Below, piece by piece: positions 38,387 to 49,718 of a stretch of 64,000 nucleotides of DNA (positions are counted from its first letter, which is position 1; every line of letters begins with the position of its first letter). The notes under the pieces are model-generated. The model was given only the letters and a program-made list of their open reading frames with translations, made no database searches and was not told where the DNA came from. The DNA comes from Wuchereria bancrofti (Eukaryota > Nematoda > Chromadorea > Rhabditida > Onchocercidae), in the NCBI GenBank assembly GCA_005281725.1, contig SSBO01000007.1, positions 3,416,402 to 3,480,401 of the forward strand, read 5' to 3'. The translations under genes were made by a program, and so were the position numbers.

Positions 38387-39379
38387 TCACGCTTTGAGTA
38401 GATGCGCCATCTTGACGAGTTCACTTTCAAAAGAATCCCTCCTTTTCTCTCTCACCCACGCACCACGTACATTCCACGTCTTTATGACTTCCCGTGAGCC
38501 GTTATTTCCCCGCAATTTTTGCACATTTTTTGAAGCAAACATTGAATCACGATGTAACATATATGCAATGCGAGTATCGATGAGACGCTGTGGTGAACTG
38601 ATTTTGGGATTCACGTAGATTGCATAGTCGATGAGTGTTTTCTGTGAATCTGGTCGGTGCAGAGCGAATCGTCCGGCACTGATCTCAGCACTGTTTAAAG
38701 AAATGATAAGATTTAAATCGGGAAGCTTTCATGTGAAGAAGTACCGCAACTTTGACAAAATGCAGTACCACTTATCGTGGTTATTTAAACAGATTAGAAC
38801 TCTGTAGGGTGCCTGCCGTACTTTGCTTCTTACTTTAGGGATTTCATCGATTTCAAAGCCTTTTGCAACGATATAAATTGTAGAATCGTTGAAAGTTTTG
38901 AATTGTTTCGTTAAAAATTATCTAAATAAATCAAAAGTTCAAATTTTGATATACTTATTAGAAATATCGATACGTGTACCATTACTTGCCTGTAAGATGT
39001 AGTTTACCTTTAAAGTAAATATCTTTCCTATTTCAAACTGCTTGGAGTAGACCTTTTCTCCATTTTTTTTATACGAATTTTTCCAACCTTCTCTTGTCTC
39101 AAAGCTAGGACTTGCGCATAGATCTAACAATAATTTCATTGCACTTTCTGCTTTTTTGAATGCATCCGAGTACTGCAAATTATGTGTCCTTTTTTTTAAT
39201 TTATAAATTATTTTAAAAAATAACGATCGAATCTGAGCTGGCATTGCTTTCGTAATAATGAGATCATTGTGACTGTTCTGAACAGAAAAATTTTTCTTTA
39301 ACATCTTCAATAAACAATAGAAAGTTGAACTTTCAATACCTAAACATGAATATGCATAAACATAAACAAACAAGCACAA
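38387..39379 (-). CDS. START-domain (StAR-related lipid transfer) protein, incomplete model
   Basis: START domains bind and move lipids such as sterols. In the N-terminal block (about 38,950-39,250) the line AFKKAESAMKLLLDL, WKNSYKKNGEKVYSKQF and GKIFTLKV follows the start of STARD3/StAR-type domains (human GDTVYTIEVPFHGKTFILK). The terminal exon 38387-38690 contains RPDSQKTLIDYAIYVNPK and SPQRLIDTRIAYML, which fit the end of the domain. An intermediate exon starting at 38745 (reading IYIVAKGFEIDEIPK) joins the last exon in phase across a GTACTT donor. I could not find an in-frame acceptor between this and the N-terminal block; an in-frame TAA sits right after the best acceptor. No MENTAL-like membrane region is visible. 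The gene converges on the large + strand gene, with about 390 bp between stop codons. The exact 5' end is unknown. Confidence 0.5.
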
Positions 39380-40866
39380 GTACAGACATTAAAATTAAGT
39401 TCTTGATGAAAGTGTAAACATGCTGCAACGACTGACCTTATTCAATCGCATAGAAAGCGTCTCACTCAAACCGCCCACATCAATCATAGTCATAACTAAA
39501 ATGGACTATTTGCTATTAAAATCATCCTTTTTACTTCATCTAGTAGTTTTGCATGTTAGTGAAAATTAAAAGTTTTTTTGCTCACATGTGATCAGAGAAG
39601 GGTAATTTGGCAGACAAAGGTGCTAGGATAATGCGCATGTGTCACATCGTTTCCATTAAATACTAATTAGTTTGTGAATCACTGGACGAGTAGTTCGGAA
39701 GGAAAGTTATGCTATATTATTTCGAAATGAGTGTCAACAGGACAAGCTTCTTTACATTTTCTACATCTATTTTTTTGACACATCGTTGCTTTTTTTCTCC
39801 ATCTTCATCTTTATGCGAACCTTCTTACAAAGCTTTCTGCACTTTCCAAATATTTATCCTAAAAATGTGGCTAATTGTAAAATCTCTGCTGCCATGTTCT
39901 TTCTTCTGCCCTTTAGGAAATACCATCAATACTTTACTTACTAATTAAGAAAATGTATTAAAAGAAACCCAACACTTTCCAAATTCTTCTTTACAAGAAA
40001 TCCATCTGAGCAACTGCACCCATCTGCATTTTGCATCTTGCATCCTTCACTACCAAATCAACTACTCCTGGAAGTTTGGCACTTGGTATAACAAATATGA
40101 AAAGTGCTATCTTAAATTAAACTATGGCGATAGTTGTCGGTTGTTTAAAAGTGCTCAGAGTATCTTTTTATTAACTTTCTCGTCGATCATCAATTGTTAA
40201 ATGATTTGGTAAAAGCATCAAAATCATTAACAATTACTTCTATTATTATCAGGCAACCTGTATGAACAAAGCGTAAATAGACGAAAAGAATAGAAATTGG
40301 ATGTTTTCAAACTGGATTCTTGCAATCTCATCATTCCTTCGCTTCGCTTCATTCTGTCCGAAAGATGCACACCGCATCAAATATTCTTCTTTCTTTTTTG
40401 TAATGCAATTAATTACTTAACAGTTTTTTCTATGCAAAACTTCGCAGCTTATACTGCCGCTGTTCATAGATTTCGTATAAATGAATTTAAAAAAGAAATT
40501 CACAAAGACTGACTGTAGTCCCTTTCTACGGTAGATTCCTTTCATATGTATCGTTATTACTTCTAATGCAGGCATATTACAAATTGAACAATTTGCAAAT
40601 TTCTTTTTTTGGTTATCCGCCATCCTAAAATTTTTTTTTTTTTAATTTCGAGCATTTAGAGCTCTTCTAGCGTTTTATAGAATATCAATTCAACTTGAAA
40701 CCTGTCATTGACGATTTATGATGATCTGATAAATATTATTAATTTTTTTAAAACTCCTCAAGCAATTGTAGACATCTTTCGAAACGATTATTTATTTTCC
40801 GCCTCACTTTCAGGTTTCCTGAACCAACGTGAATTGGATCACAGAAAACAGTGGCAATCGCTATTA
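39380..40866. other. Region between START gene and astacin gene
   Basis: The 5' ends of the divergent START and astacin genes lie here or at its edges. Open frames at 39,709-39,948 and 40,297-40,512 are short and hydrophobic and have no recognised homology. No gene assigned. Confidence 0.45.
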
Positions 40867-43800
40867 ATGAAAGAAGTTTATGTTATTGTTGCCGTATCAC
40901 TGTTTTGCCAAATCGTTAAAGTAAAGTTTTGATTAGCCTTTTAATTAGTGTGAGAACGAAACCAATTTAGCATCATATTAAACTCAAATAGTTCTCATCT
41001 GTTTTAATGTGATTCACGTTCTTACAACATATTGACTTCAAAGTGAAATATTATGCAGGTAACTTATTCCGGCCTGAAGAATTTATTTCAAAAGCTTGCA
41101 AAAAAAGCAGTGTACATCTTATATCAGCGCTTTATTTGGTGACAAAAAATTGTCATTGTACTTTTTAAACTTAACGAACTTCTTAAAAATTTGCTACTTT
41201 CAGCAACAATAGCTAGTTTTTTCCTCATTAAGTATCTTTTTACATTTTCTTTGACGAATGCATTTCTACGGTAATTGCATACTCTTTGTGGAAGAAAATA
41301 GCAGAAGAGAAGAGATATTTTTGAGACCATGCTGATCAAAATGGACCTCATGAAATGATCATTTCTAAACTGGTTCTATTTTAGACGACAACGGTGTAAA
41401 GCGCTTTTGGCACTATAATCAATTAATTAATAGCTAACGGAGTATTTATTCATTCAGCAATAAGTTGAAGATGATTTATGTTTTTTTAGCATATATTTTT
41501 TCATGCAAGTTTTTCTTCATTAGAATATATGAATACTGATTATTAGTATCACGGTTTTTAATTATTAATCGCTTGATTACAATTCTGCTGTTAATTTTTG
41601 CAGTGTCAAGACTTTTTTTCGCTGATTTCACCATTTTTCGGAAGGGTTGTTGTTCCTAAGGAAGAGAAAACTGGTAATGGCGGAAGTTTAGTACAGGTAT
41701 ATTCTGAAAACCTATTCAAATTCTAGCTTCAAGTTCTCAAGACGATGTGTCAATTGTCTCACGCTATCACTCCCTTTCTTCGTAAAATTCTGACATAAAT
41801 TTTAAATAATTTCTTCTCGAAAACTTAACTTTAAATTCCATAAATTACACTCTGGCGGACTAATCGCCCTATTGTACGTCTTGATGTATAGGAAAACAAG
41901 GTGTAACAGTTATCTTTTTTACTGTTTTAGGAATTTGTCAAGCTTGGTACCAATATCGGCCAAAGGCTACTTCAAGTCAAAAATAGTCACTCAAAATCGC
42001 AGGTTTGTTATGCTCTTTTTTGTGAGATTGAATTATTTTCTCTAACACAGATTTGTTTAAACAACAACTGATCAAATAAGTCTGACTCTATAGTAACTGA
42101 TTTAAGAGCAGTTTAATGTGATTAGCTAATCATTTAGTGACTATCCTATTCTCTTAACAATAAAAAAAAACAACTATCCATATTCCGGAACAGTATTTTA
42201 TGATTATACTTACAAAGAAATAAGGGAAAGGTATGTCAAAAATCCGACTGTTTGCTTGATCTGTAATTCAGAATTCACGTCTTTGTAGAATTATCGAACT
42301 GATCCGGTGTAATCAAGAGATTTAAACCGGTCTCTGCTCATTATTATACCTATCTTCTTCTTCGGCTAAAAGCACTATTCTTGCTTTGCTTACAAGTGCT
42401 TGTACACTCGGAGTATGGTCAATTTTCTTCTCCCATCTAATTTTTTCAATGTTATGAAAATATCGATGGTGGAATCAAAGTATTTTACAAAAAAAATTAA
42501 AAAAATGAAAATTGCTCCAGGTTGTAATATCATATTTGCTAACTTCAATCTGGACAGACAATAAAAAATAAAAGAATAACAAATTAAATGTATGGTAAAG
42601 AGATTTAAACCAAAATAGTTTAACATCGTATTATCTGAAATTGAAAGCTGCTCATATTTATCTTTGTTCTTCTCGAACTTTCGAATCTTTTATTTCAATC
42701 CAACAACTGATATAATTACATACGAATATGAATGTGTCGCCGATAAAACTATTAAGAAATCATTTCCTTTACTTTCAAAAACCTTGTAAAGATACGCTTA
42801 GACACTTCAGTGTAGCAATTACTAAAACAAAGAAACGTTGAAGCATTCCCTAGAAGTTCTGAAAAAAATTGGGTAAGATGGTTGCTACAATATTAAAACA
42901 TTTAATCTAAGTTTAGTAACAATTTCTGAAGGCCTACAATGTAGAACTAAGGAGTAATGGACAGTCCTAGAAAAGACGATTACTAATAATGGTTTACAGA
43001 TGCTTTAATTACTTGAGAAAGTTTTGAATCAGGGAACTTTTCAATCCCTGAAAATTATGATAATATTTCTTCTCATTTCATGAAATCACTTTATAAAGTA
43101 ATTCAATTTTGCTGTCTTGCTCTCTGTCAGCCTTATGAAAAAATACTTTACTCCGCTCTGCCGAATAATACTGCATCATCTCAGTATTTCAAAGATAGAA
43201 GTGTCAATGCGGCTACCTTTTCTGTCTTTCTTCCTTTCCTCCTTTTTTTTTTTTAAATGTAATGTGCTTTATTTCCGGTTAAGGATAGTTTGAATAAGCC
43301 GGGGGAATAAAGTGAATAAAAACTAATTGTTACGCTTATAAATTCAATCGAGAACTTTGCTAATCAGGTAGATGTTTCACTATTCGAAACTATTCATCTT
43401 TTACAGTAACAATGCACCATTTATTTTACCTCTAGAGATTAAATTTATCATTTCATCTTCGAACTACTTCTATGATTTTATGCAGTTTTTGTACGAATCA
43501 ACTTTTTTCTTGGTACCAAATAACCTTCTTGTTCTGAAATTCAGTGAAGCATTCAAGCGAAGAGAAATTTTCACGACATAAATTTTTTAAGTTCTGGCTT
43601 GTTAGCGCTTAAACATTTGATGAATTTCTTAATTTCGGCAAATCCTGATGGAAAAGGTTATTTTCAGTAAATCACTTAAACAAAATTAGCCAAAAACAAT
43701 AATACTGCTAAAGTCTTATCAACTGTTTACAAGTGGTTACAATGTTCCTTCCTTTTCAGTGTCACAGTCCTTTTAAATTATCAATTTCGGGTTGTTTTTT

Positions 43801-46800
43801 CTCATGGAGCATAGGTCTCAACATTGCTATTTTTAATAAACTGGCTATTCCTAAAATTTTTTAATTGGCTATTCTTAATATTTTTTCCTAATTTTCAGTC
43901 GTTCCAAGCATTAATTCCTAAACTACAAGAATCGATTCCACAGATAGCAACTATACCGCCAAAATTTGCAGCGGTGAAAGAAAGGACTCCGCTCTCGATG
44001 AGCAGTCGTGGAAACTACGATGTTATTGCTGAAAAGTTTCATGGAACTGCACGAGCATCACCACCTCCGCTAAATCATTTTCCAACAAACAATGGTTCGT
44101 TAATATAAAGTGGATTTCTACAAAATATTTTGAGAATTTGGAAACGAAATAATGGATGCACATTTTCACTGAAGTGTTGGACGTGACTGATGATTTTAAA
44201 TTTCCTGAGATAAGATATAAGTGATCCAATTCTAATCATTGAACTTCAGCTGTGATCTTTATTCTCTTCCCCAACAATCTAAGTCTTAAACAACGGACTG
44301 CCTTACTCATTCTTTCATATTTCAGTGTCACATACAATCGGAATTTTACAAAACCAGTTATATTTGGGCCAACGGCAGCAGCAAACATTTCAGTTTCATC
44401 GAAGTCCACAACCACAACAGCAGTAAGCTTACCTTCACCAGTTCACATTGAATTACAACAAAATTAACAATGAACAGCTCATTTTGTTTAAGCAATATTG
44501 GCATTAGGCAGCATTTTTCAGACTTGTAGCCAGGTTTCAAGCAGCACATCCTACATCTAATGATGCAATAAAAGACTCAGTAAGCTTTGGGCAAGAAGTT
44601 ACTAGAGTAAGTTGATTTAGCCTACATTTCTTATTTGCTGCAGCCTTAATCTTAGTTTCTTAATTCTTGATTTTCTAGTTACTAGGAGAGATAGCTCAAT
44701 ATTCGGATGTTCATCGTTTCCAAAATCAAGATTATGCATCAGTGCAAAAACTGCTCAACATTTTTTTCAACTCCATGTCTTCCGGCCAGAATGACAATCA
44801 TCACACGGTTAGTATTCTAGATTTATTGTTCAAGATTTATTCAGTTTTATTATTAATTATTGACAGGTTTTATCTGATTCTGAAAGTTCAAATAATATGA
44901 TAGCATTGGATGTTTAGATGAGTTTTCAACAGTGGTTACGGCCAATGAACGATGGAACGGAAATAGGTCGTAACAGACCAATCGCAAAAAATTTATTCGA
45001 AAGTGATATTGTTTTGACCGTGGATCAAATAAAAGGGTACAGTTTAATTTGTTTCCTCAAGCTGATAACAATATTGTTTGCACTTTGGGTCTCTTTCGAG
45101 TATGGCATATCATCTAAAGCTCTTGAGCAGCAGATGGTAATCTCATATATTCTGTTATAATATCTGATAATTACAGTTGTCGTTCTTTCAATTTCATGCT
45201 CATAACCGCATATTTTAATTTATATTCATTTGAACTTAGCAGTAAAAGATCAACTTCCTTGCTCTTATTTTCTGTTTCTTTTCTTCTTGTTTCTTTAGTT
45301 CAATGATGAAAGAATTTACATTCATTTCAAAAAAGTATTGAACTTTGACATGAGGCCACATATTCTGTGTTTATGGTCATATATTGTGTATTTATTCATT
45401 TTTGGGATTTTTTTCTGCTATTCCATTGTTTATAATACCTTATGGATTATTGCTGATGAACTGATGAATCTAATTTTGGATAGGTCTGAAATGACAACAG
45501 AAGTTTTTTATGCACTTATTAATAGAATGATGTATATACAAAATTCTGGTTTTCCGGATTATTTGGGAAAAGTCTAATAAAGCTCTTGTTTGGATTTCCC
45601 ATTGCGCCAAGACAGAGCGTCTCAACTAGTGTTTCGGTATTTGTAGTGAAGTACTAAAATGTATTTGAAAGGAACCTGAAACGAAAACGAATTTTATTTT
45701 ACCTAAATGCTATGAAAAGAAAATCCCACACTTTTCGAATGAAAAGAAAAAGAAGCTGAAATTTTTAATGCATTTGAATCTTGCAATTCTCTCCTCTCCT
45801 CGCCGAGCAAGTGAGTAAGCATGGAATAGCTAGTGAATATTTTAAGATACATCTTTATTGAGAGGTTAGAAATAAGATCATATTTTCTTTGAATTGAACT
45901 ATTGTAGGATGTTTTCCTCAAACATTATACAATTATACAATTAGTTTTTTAACTATAAAAATAGCATGAAAAAAAATGGTTGATGACTCTTCTAATAAAA
46001 ATATGGAATATGTAAGATACGATAATATTCCGTAATTGAAATCACGATTTCTTTGATTATAAAAAAGAACTAGAAAGCTTATTTTCACATTATTGTAATT
46101 TCGAATTGAATTTATTCAAATTCAGAATTGCAATGGCTAGAAAACAACAGCGGACGGGTAATTTTCGTCGAAGAAATAGGCGAAAAGTCATTACAGGGAG
46201 GGTTTACCGATGGCCAAAGGATAACAATATACCATATGAATTTGCTTCTTCTGATGGTTCGTTTTTTTTCTCATTTTTTTACTGAAATTTTTGATTCATC
46301 TCCGAACTAACCTTTAGTGATGCCTCCTGTGCTGTACATGTTTTTTATTGAATTTTGAACTTTTCAAATCTAAATTTTTGCGGAAACATGGCGTAACACA
46401 ATACGATCAGCGCTGTACTTCTGGCAACGTGAGACGTGTGTTCGGTGGCAGGAAAATGGTCCCGGATATGATCGAGTAGTTTTCTTTCGTGGAAGCGGGT
46501 TTGTATCTTCTAAAATATGGAATCAAATGATGTGCGACATTGATACATTTTTTGCATCACTGAAGGAAACAGAGAAAGAAAGTTTTACTCACATTCATTA
46601 ATTTTTATATTCAAAATAATATGGAAACTCTCTGAATCATTTAATATCAATTAGGCTCTCTTTAAGGTGTTATTCGAATGTTGGCAGAACTGGTGGGCGT
46701 CAAGAAATATCAATTGGTTATGGCTGTGAAGATGTACGCACTTTACTTACTTTTTTCAAAAAAAAAAACCGAAAAATCTTAGAAAAAAGTCTGAGTGGAG

Positions 46801-48727
46801 TTTATTCCTGATATACGCTTAGATATCAAAAGAAAGCGTTCGTTATATTAATGTGGGATAGTTCCAGGCATTTTTCATTAAATAAATATAAGGAAAAATT
46901 AAAAAATGAATGATTCAATGAGATAATTGTTAATTGCAGCTTGGTATTGTTACTCATGAAATTGGTCATTCGTTAGGTTTCTGGCATGAGCAGTCTCGAC
47001 CAGATCGAGATCAATACATTAAGCTGCAAAATAAATATATCGCTCGTGGCACTGAGGGTAATTTTGTCAAACGATCTTATATGGAAATCGAAAATATGGG
47101 AGTGCCATTTGATCTCGGTTCCGTGATGCATTATGGACCAAATGTATGCTTGCAAACAAACAGATTCATTTCTTCTAATTTCACAAAATCCCAGTACATA
47201 AATTTATCCAAGTAATATCTCACTTTATTTAAAGATTTTGCTCGAAACACAATTCAGGCATTCTCTGTTGACTGGAATCATACAACTATTGAAACGATTG
47301 ATAAAAGATACAGCCACACGATTGGTCAAAGATATGGTCCATCATTTACTGATGTTAAACAAATGAACAGACTTTACTGCAATCGTAATTTTGTTCTATT
47401 CATTCATTAAAACAGGACAGAACGGAGTTTATTTTTCTTTTTTAATTGGGTAGAAGAAATAGCAGATGTCACTGATTCGTTGATTTTGTTTATTTTGGGT
47501 TTCTTCGCAATTTAAATTTGAATGGAATTTTTATGCTATTTTTAGTGATATGTGAAATGTTACAGACGTATGTGGAGCTTCGCCACTAACATGTGAAAAT
47601 GGTGGATATTTGGACCCGAATAACTGCCAGTCTTGTAAATGTCCTACTGGATTAGGTGGTCCAACATGTACTGATCTCCAGCCAAGTATAACACCTGCTT
47701 TGTTAACTACTACCTACAATTCTTTTCTCCTCCAACATTAATTTAAATAGTTTTATAGAGTCAGATTTCGAATTTAAAAAGCAAAAATTCATATTTTTTC
47801 GAAAGCGACAAGAGAGAGAAGAAAACGCTCTTGTGTTTAATTTAGGTATCTGTGGTGCAGAACTTATTGCGACAAGCAGTTGGCAGCAGCTTAGTTATAA
47901 AGGTTCTCAAAAATGTTATTGGAGGATCAAAGTAAATTCATTTTCTTTTTTGATAATCTGTTCAAAAGAAATTTACTAATTTCTATTCAGTTTTTTAGAT
48001 TTTTCAATTTGATCTTAATTTCACTTCGTATTACAAGAAAAAAAAAATTTGTAATTTCAAATTCTTAGGCAAATAACGCAAGGATACGAATTAAAATTGA
48101 ATCAGCAAATTTTCGATGTGACATTACATGTCGAGCATATGTGGAAATAAAACATAATTCAGTATTTGAGCAAACCGGATTCAGGATGTGGTTTCTTTTA
48201 CGCACTTATTTGAAAAATAAAAAATTGCTGCTTGCGTTTTTCAAGAAATTTTTTTGATTCATCGTACCTTGTAGTTGTGGAAATGATGAAGTGAATGTAT
48301 TATCAGAGCAAGCAGAAGCTTTGGTTATTTTCGATGCTACAGAAATCAGTCAAGAGGGGTCATTTATCTTGTATTATGTCCAAGGTAAGTTTTATCAAAT
48401 TTGGTTTAAAATAGTAAGTCAACTGCATTTGCAATTTATTACCTTCATGGCTTTTATACCTTATATTCTGCAGAAACCTCGGATTTTTAACTTCATTTTT
48501 TAGAATTTCCAGTTGCAGATTCTGGTAAACCGCTAGCGAAGCCGTCGCCACTGAAATGGATACCAGGAAGTGAGGATCGTTTATTCCGAGGTCTTGAGGT
48601 TGGTAAGAATGGCGTGATAGAAAAGTTTATTTTGAATGCAATCCCAAAAATCAGGGATGCACAACAACCAGCTGCATCGATCGCATCTATAGTAACTGAT
48701 TTCGCCTTAAAAAAAATTCTTGGGTAA
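40867..48727 (+). CDS. Secreted astacin-family zinc metalloprotease (NAS type, EGF + CUB), 20 exons
   Basis: Exons: 40867-40920, 41604-41696, 41931-42002, 43899-44094, 44326-44422, 44522-44606, 44679-44807, 44918-45036, 45101-45136, 45299-45334, 46126-46256, 46384-46498, 46667-46733, 46940-47143, 47258-47384, 47566-47685, 47846-47931, 48069-48190, 48275-48384, 48504-48727; 2,223 nt, 740 residues. Exon 1 encodes a signal peptide ([17 protein letters not shown]). The prodomain spans about residues 19-326 with FESD at 269-272, whose Asp fits the inhibitory Asp-switch of astacin propeptides, and ends at a furin-like RRNRRK. The catalytic domain has [11 protein letters not shown] (His416, 420, 426; Glu417) and Met-turn SVMHYG. 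EGF-like residues are about 521-560, CUB about 561-666, then a 74-residue tail. Nematode subgroup V astacins (NAS-33 to -38) have this order, often plus a TSP1 repeat, which I do not see. Family members process cuticle collagen or act in moulting or hatching; the role here is inference. The acceptor before 46384 is not AG. Confidence 0.92.
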
Positions 48728-49301
48728 TGAACATCTAAAGAATATTTTTGTAAGTTTCCATGAATATGTCCAAGTACTGTTGTACTAAGTTGTCAAGTTA
48801 AATTAGGATAAAAAATAAAATCGTGAAGATTGATATAAGTAGGAAGTTCTTTGTGTGTCTATTAGAGTGAAATGTGATGAGCTGTGATTAATTTTCATCG
48901 GTTAAAAAAAAAAACATACATTGTAATTCCGTAATTTTTTATTTAAACTTCTTTATTTCGACATTCGATTTAAAAATCACGCAAATTTAATCGGTTCTTT
49001 ATGTTCAGTCTTTAGACCTTACGACATAGTTTTTTCCTGCAATAAGTTTGATTTTTGGGAGGGACTGCAATCTGTTCTTGTGTTGGGGAAATAATTGTTG
49101 AATTTCACTATGTCACTCATATCTGATAAATTACTGCATATGTCATTTTGGAATGTTCTTTGCATAAATATTTCATATACATACATATGCGAGTCGATCA
49201 AGCACAGAAGTGGGAACATTATCAGGCGCTATTTTATCAGGACAACAAGAGAGACGAAGAGGAATGATAAAAGAAAACGAAATGCTTCACAGTGGAACCA
49301 C
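48728..49301. other. Intergenic region between convergent genes
   Basis: AT-rich. An AATAAA-like signal near 48,816 may serve the astacin gene. No coding block is supported. Confidence 0.45.
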
Positions 49302-49649
49302 TTAGTATAAAAACACTCGAGAGAAGCTGTGCACTTTAAGAATATTGCTTGAGGAAAGAGACTGCACAACTAGTTTTGTTTCAAACATCGCAGAGTCTAG
49401 GGCAAAGCCACTCTTTCCTGCTGTTGACACACCAATTAACCTCTCGGGACCAGTGCCATCCACACTGACCACAAATTGATCGTATCGAGATTTCGCTGTT
49501 TCGTAGCGCGTCCGAGCTACTAAATGTCCCGTTACTCTTATGACATCATCGTCGATGGGAACTTTCTTCCTTTCTCTTGGTGTTGCTGGGAGGTTTGATA
49601 GGGCGTAAAGTGCATAACAATTCTTCCTGATTAGATACCTCTCAGACAT
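49302..49649 (-). CDS. Unrecognised 115-residue protein, single open exon
   Basis: A true ATG starts an open frame of 115 codons, long for this AT-rich sequence and of balanced composition (IRKNCYALYALSNLPATP, VIRVTGHLVARTRYETAK, DQFVVSVDGTGPERLIG). The DNA is visibly less AT-rich than its surroundings, as are the recognised coding exons. No domain recognised; no signal peptide or membrane segment. It lies head to head with the RPRD gene, 69 bp between start codons. It may be a complete small intronless gene or one exon of a larger one; a - strand open block at 50,161-50,445 lies upstream but does not join in phase at the sites I tried. Confidence 0.5.
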   Translation of the reverse strand: MSERYLIRKNCYALYALSNLPATPRERKKVPIDDDVIRVTGHLVARTRYETAKSRYDQFVVSVDGTGPERLIGVSTAGKSGFALDSAMFETKLVVQSLSSSNILKVHSFSRVFLY

Positions 49650-49718
49650 TCAGGTAAGCAGTTTGAAGTATCTCCATCATATCGATTGACTTGAAAAGCA
49701 TATGCAAAGATACGGATA
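49650..49718. promoter_or_regulatory. Putative bidirectional promoter / shared 5' region
   Basis: The 69 bp separate the divergent start codons of the 115-residue - strand ORF and the RPRD gene. No TATA box stands out. If both starts are right, the two 5' UTRs must be very short or overlap. Confidence 0.4.
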
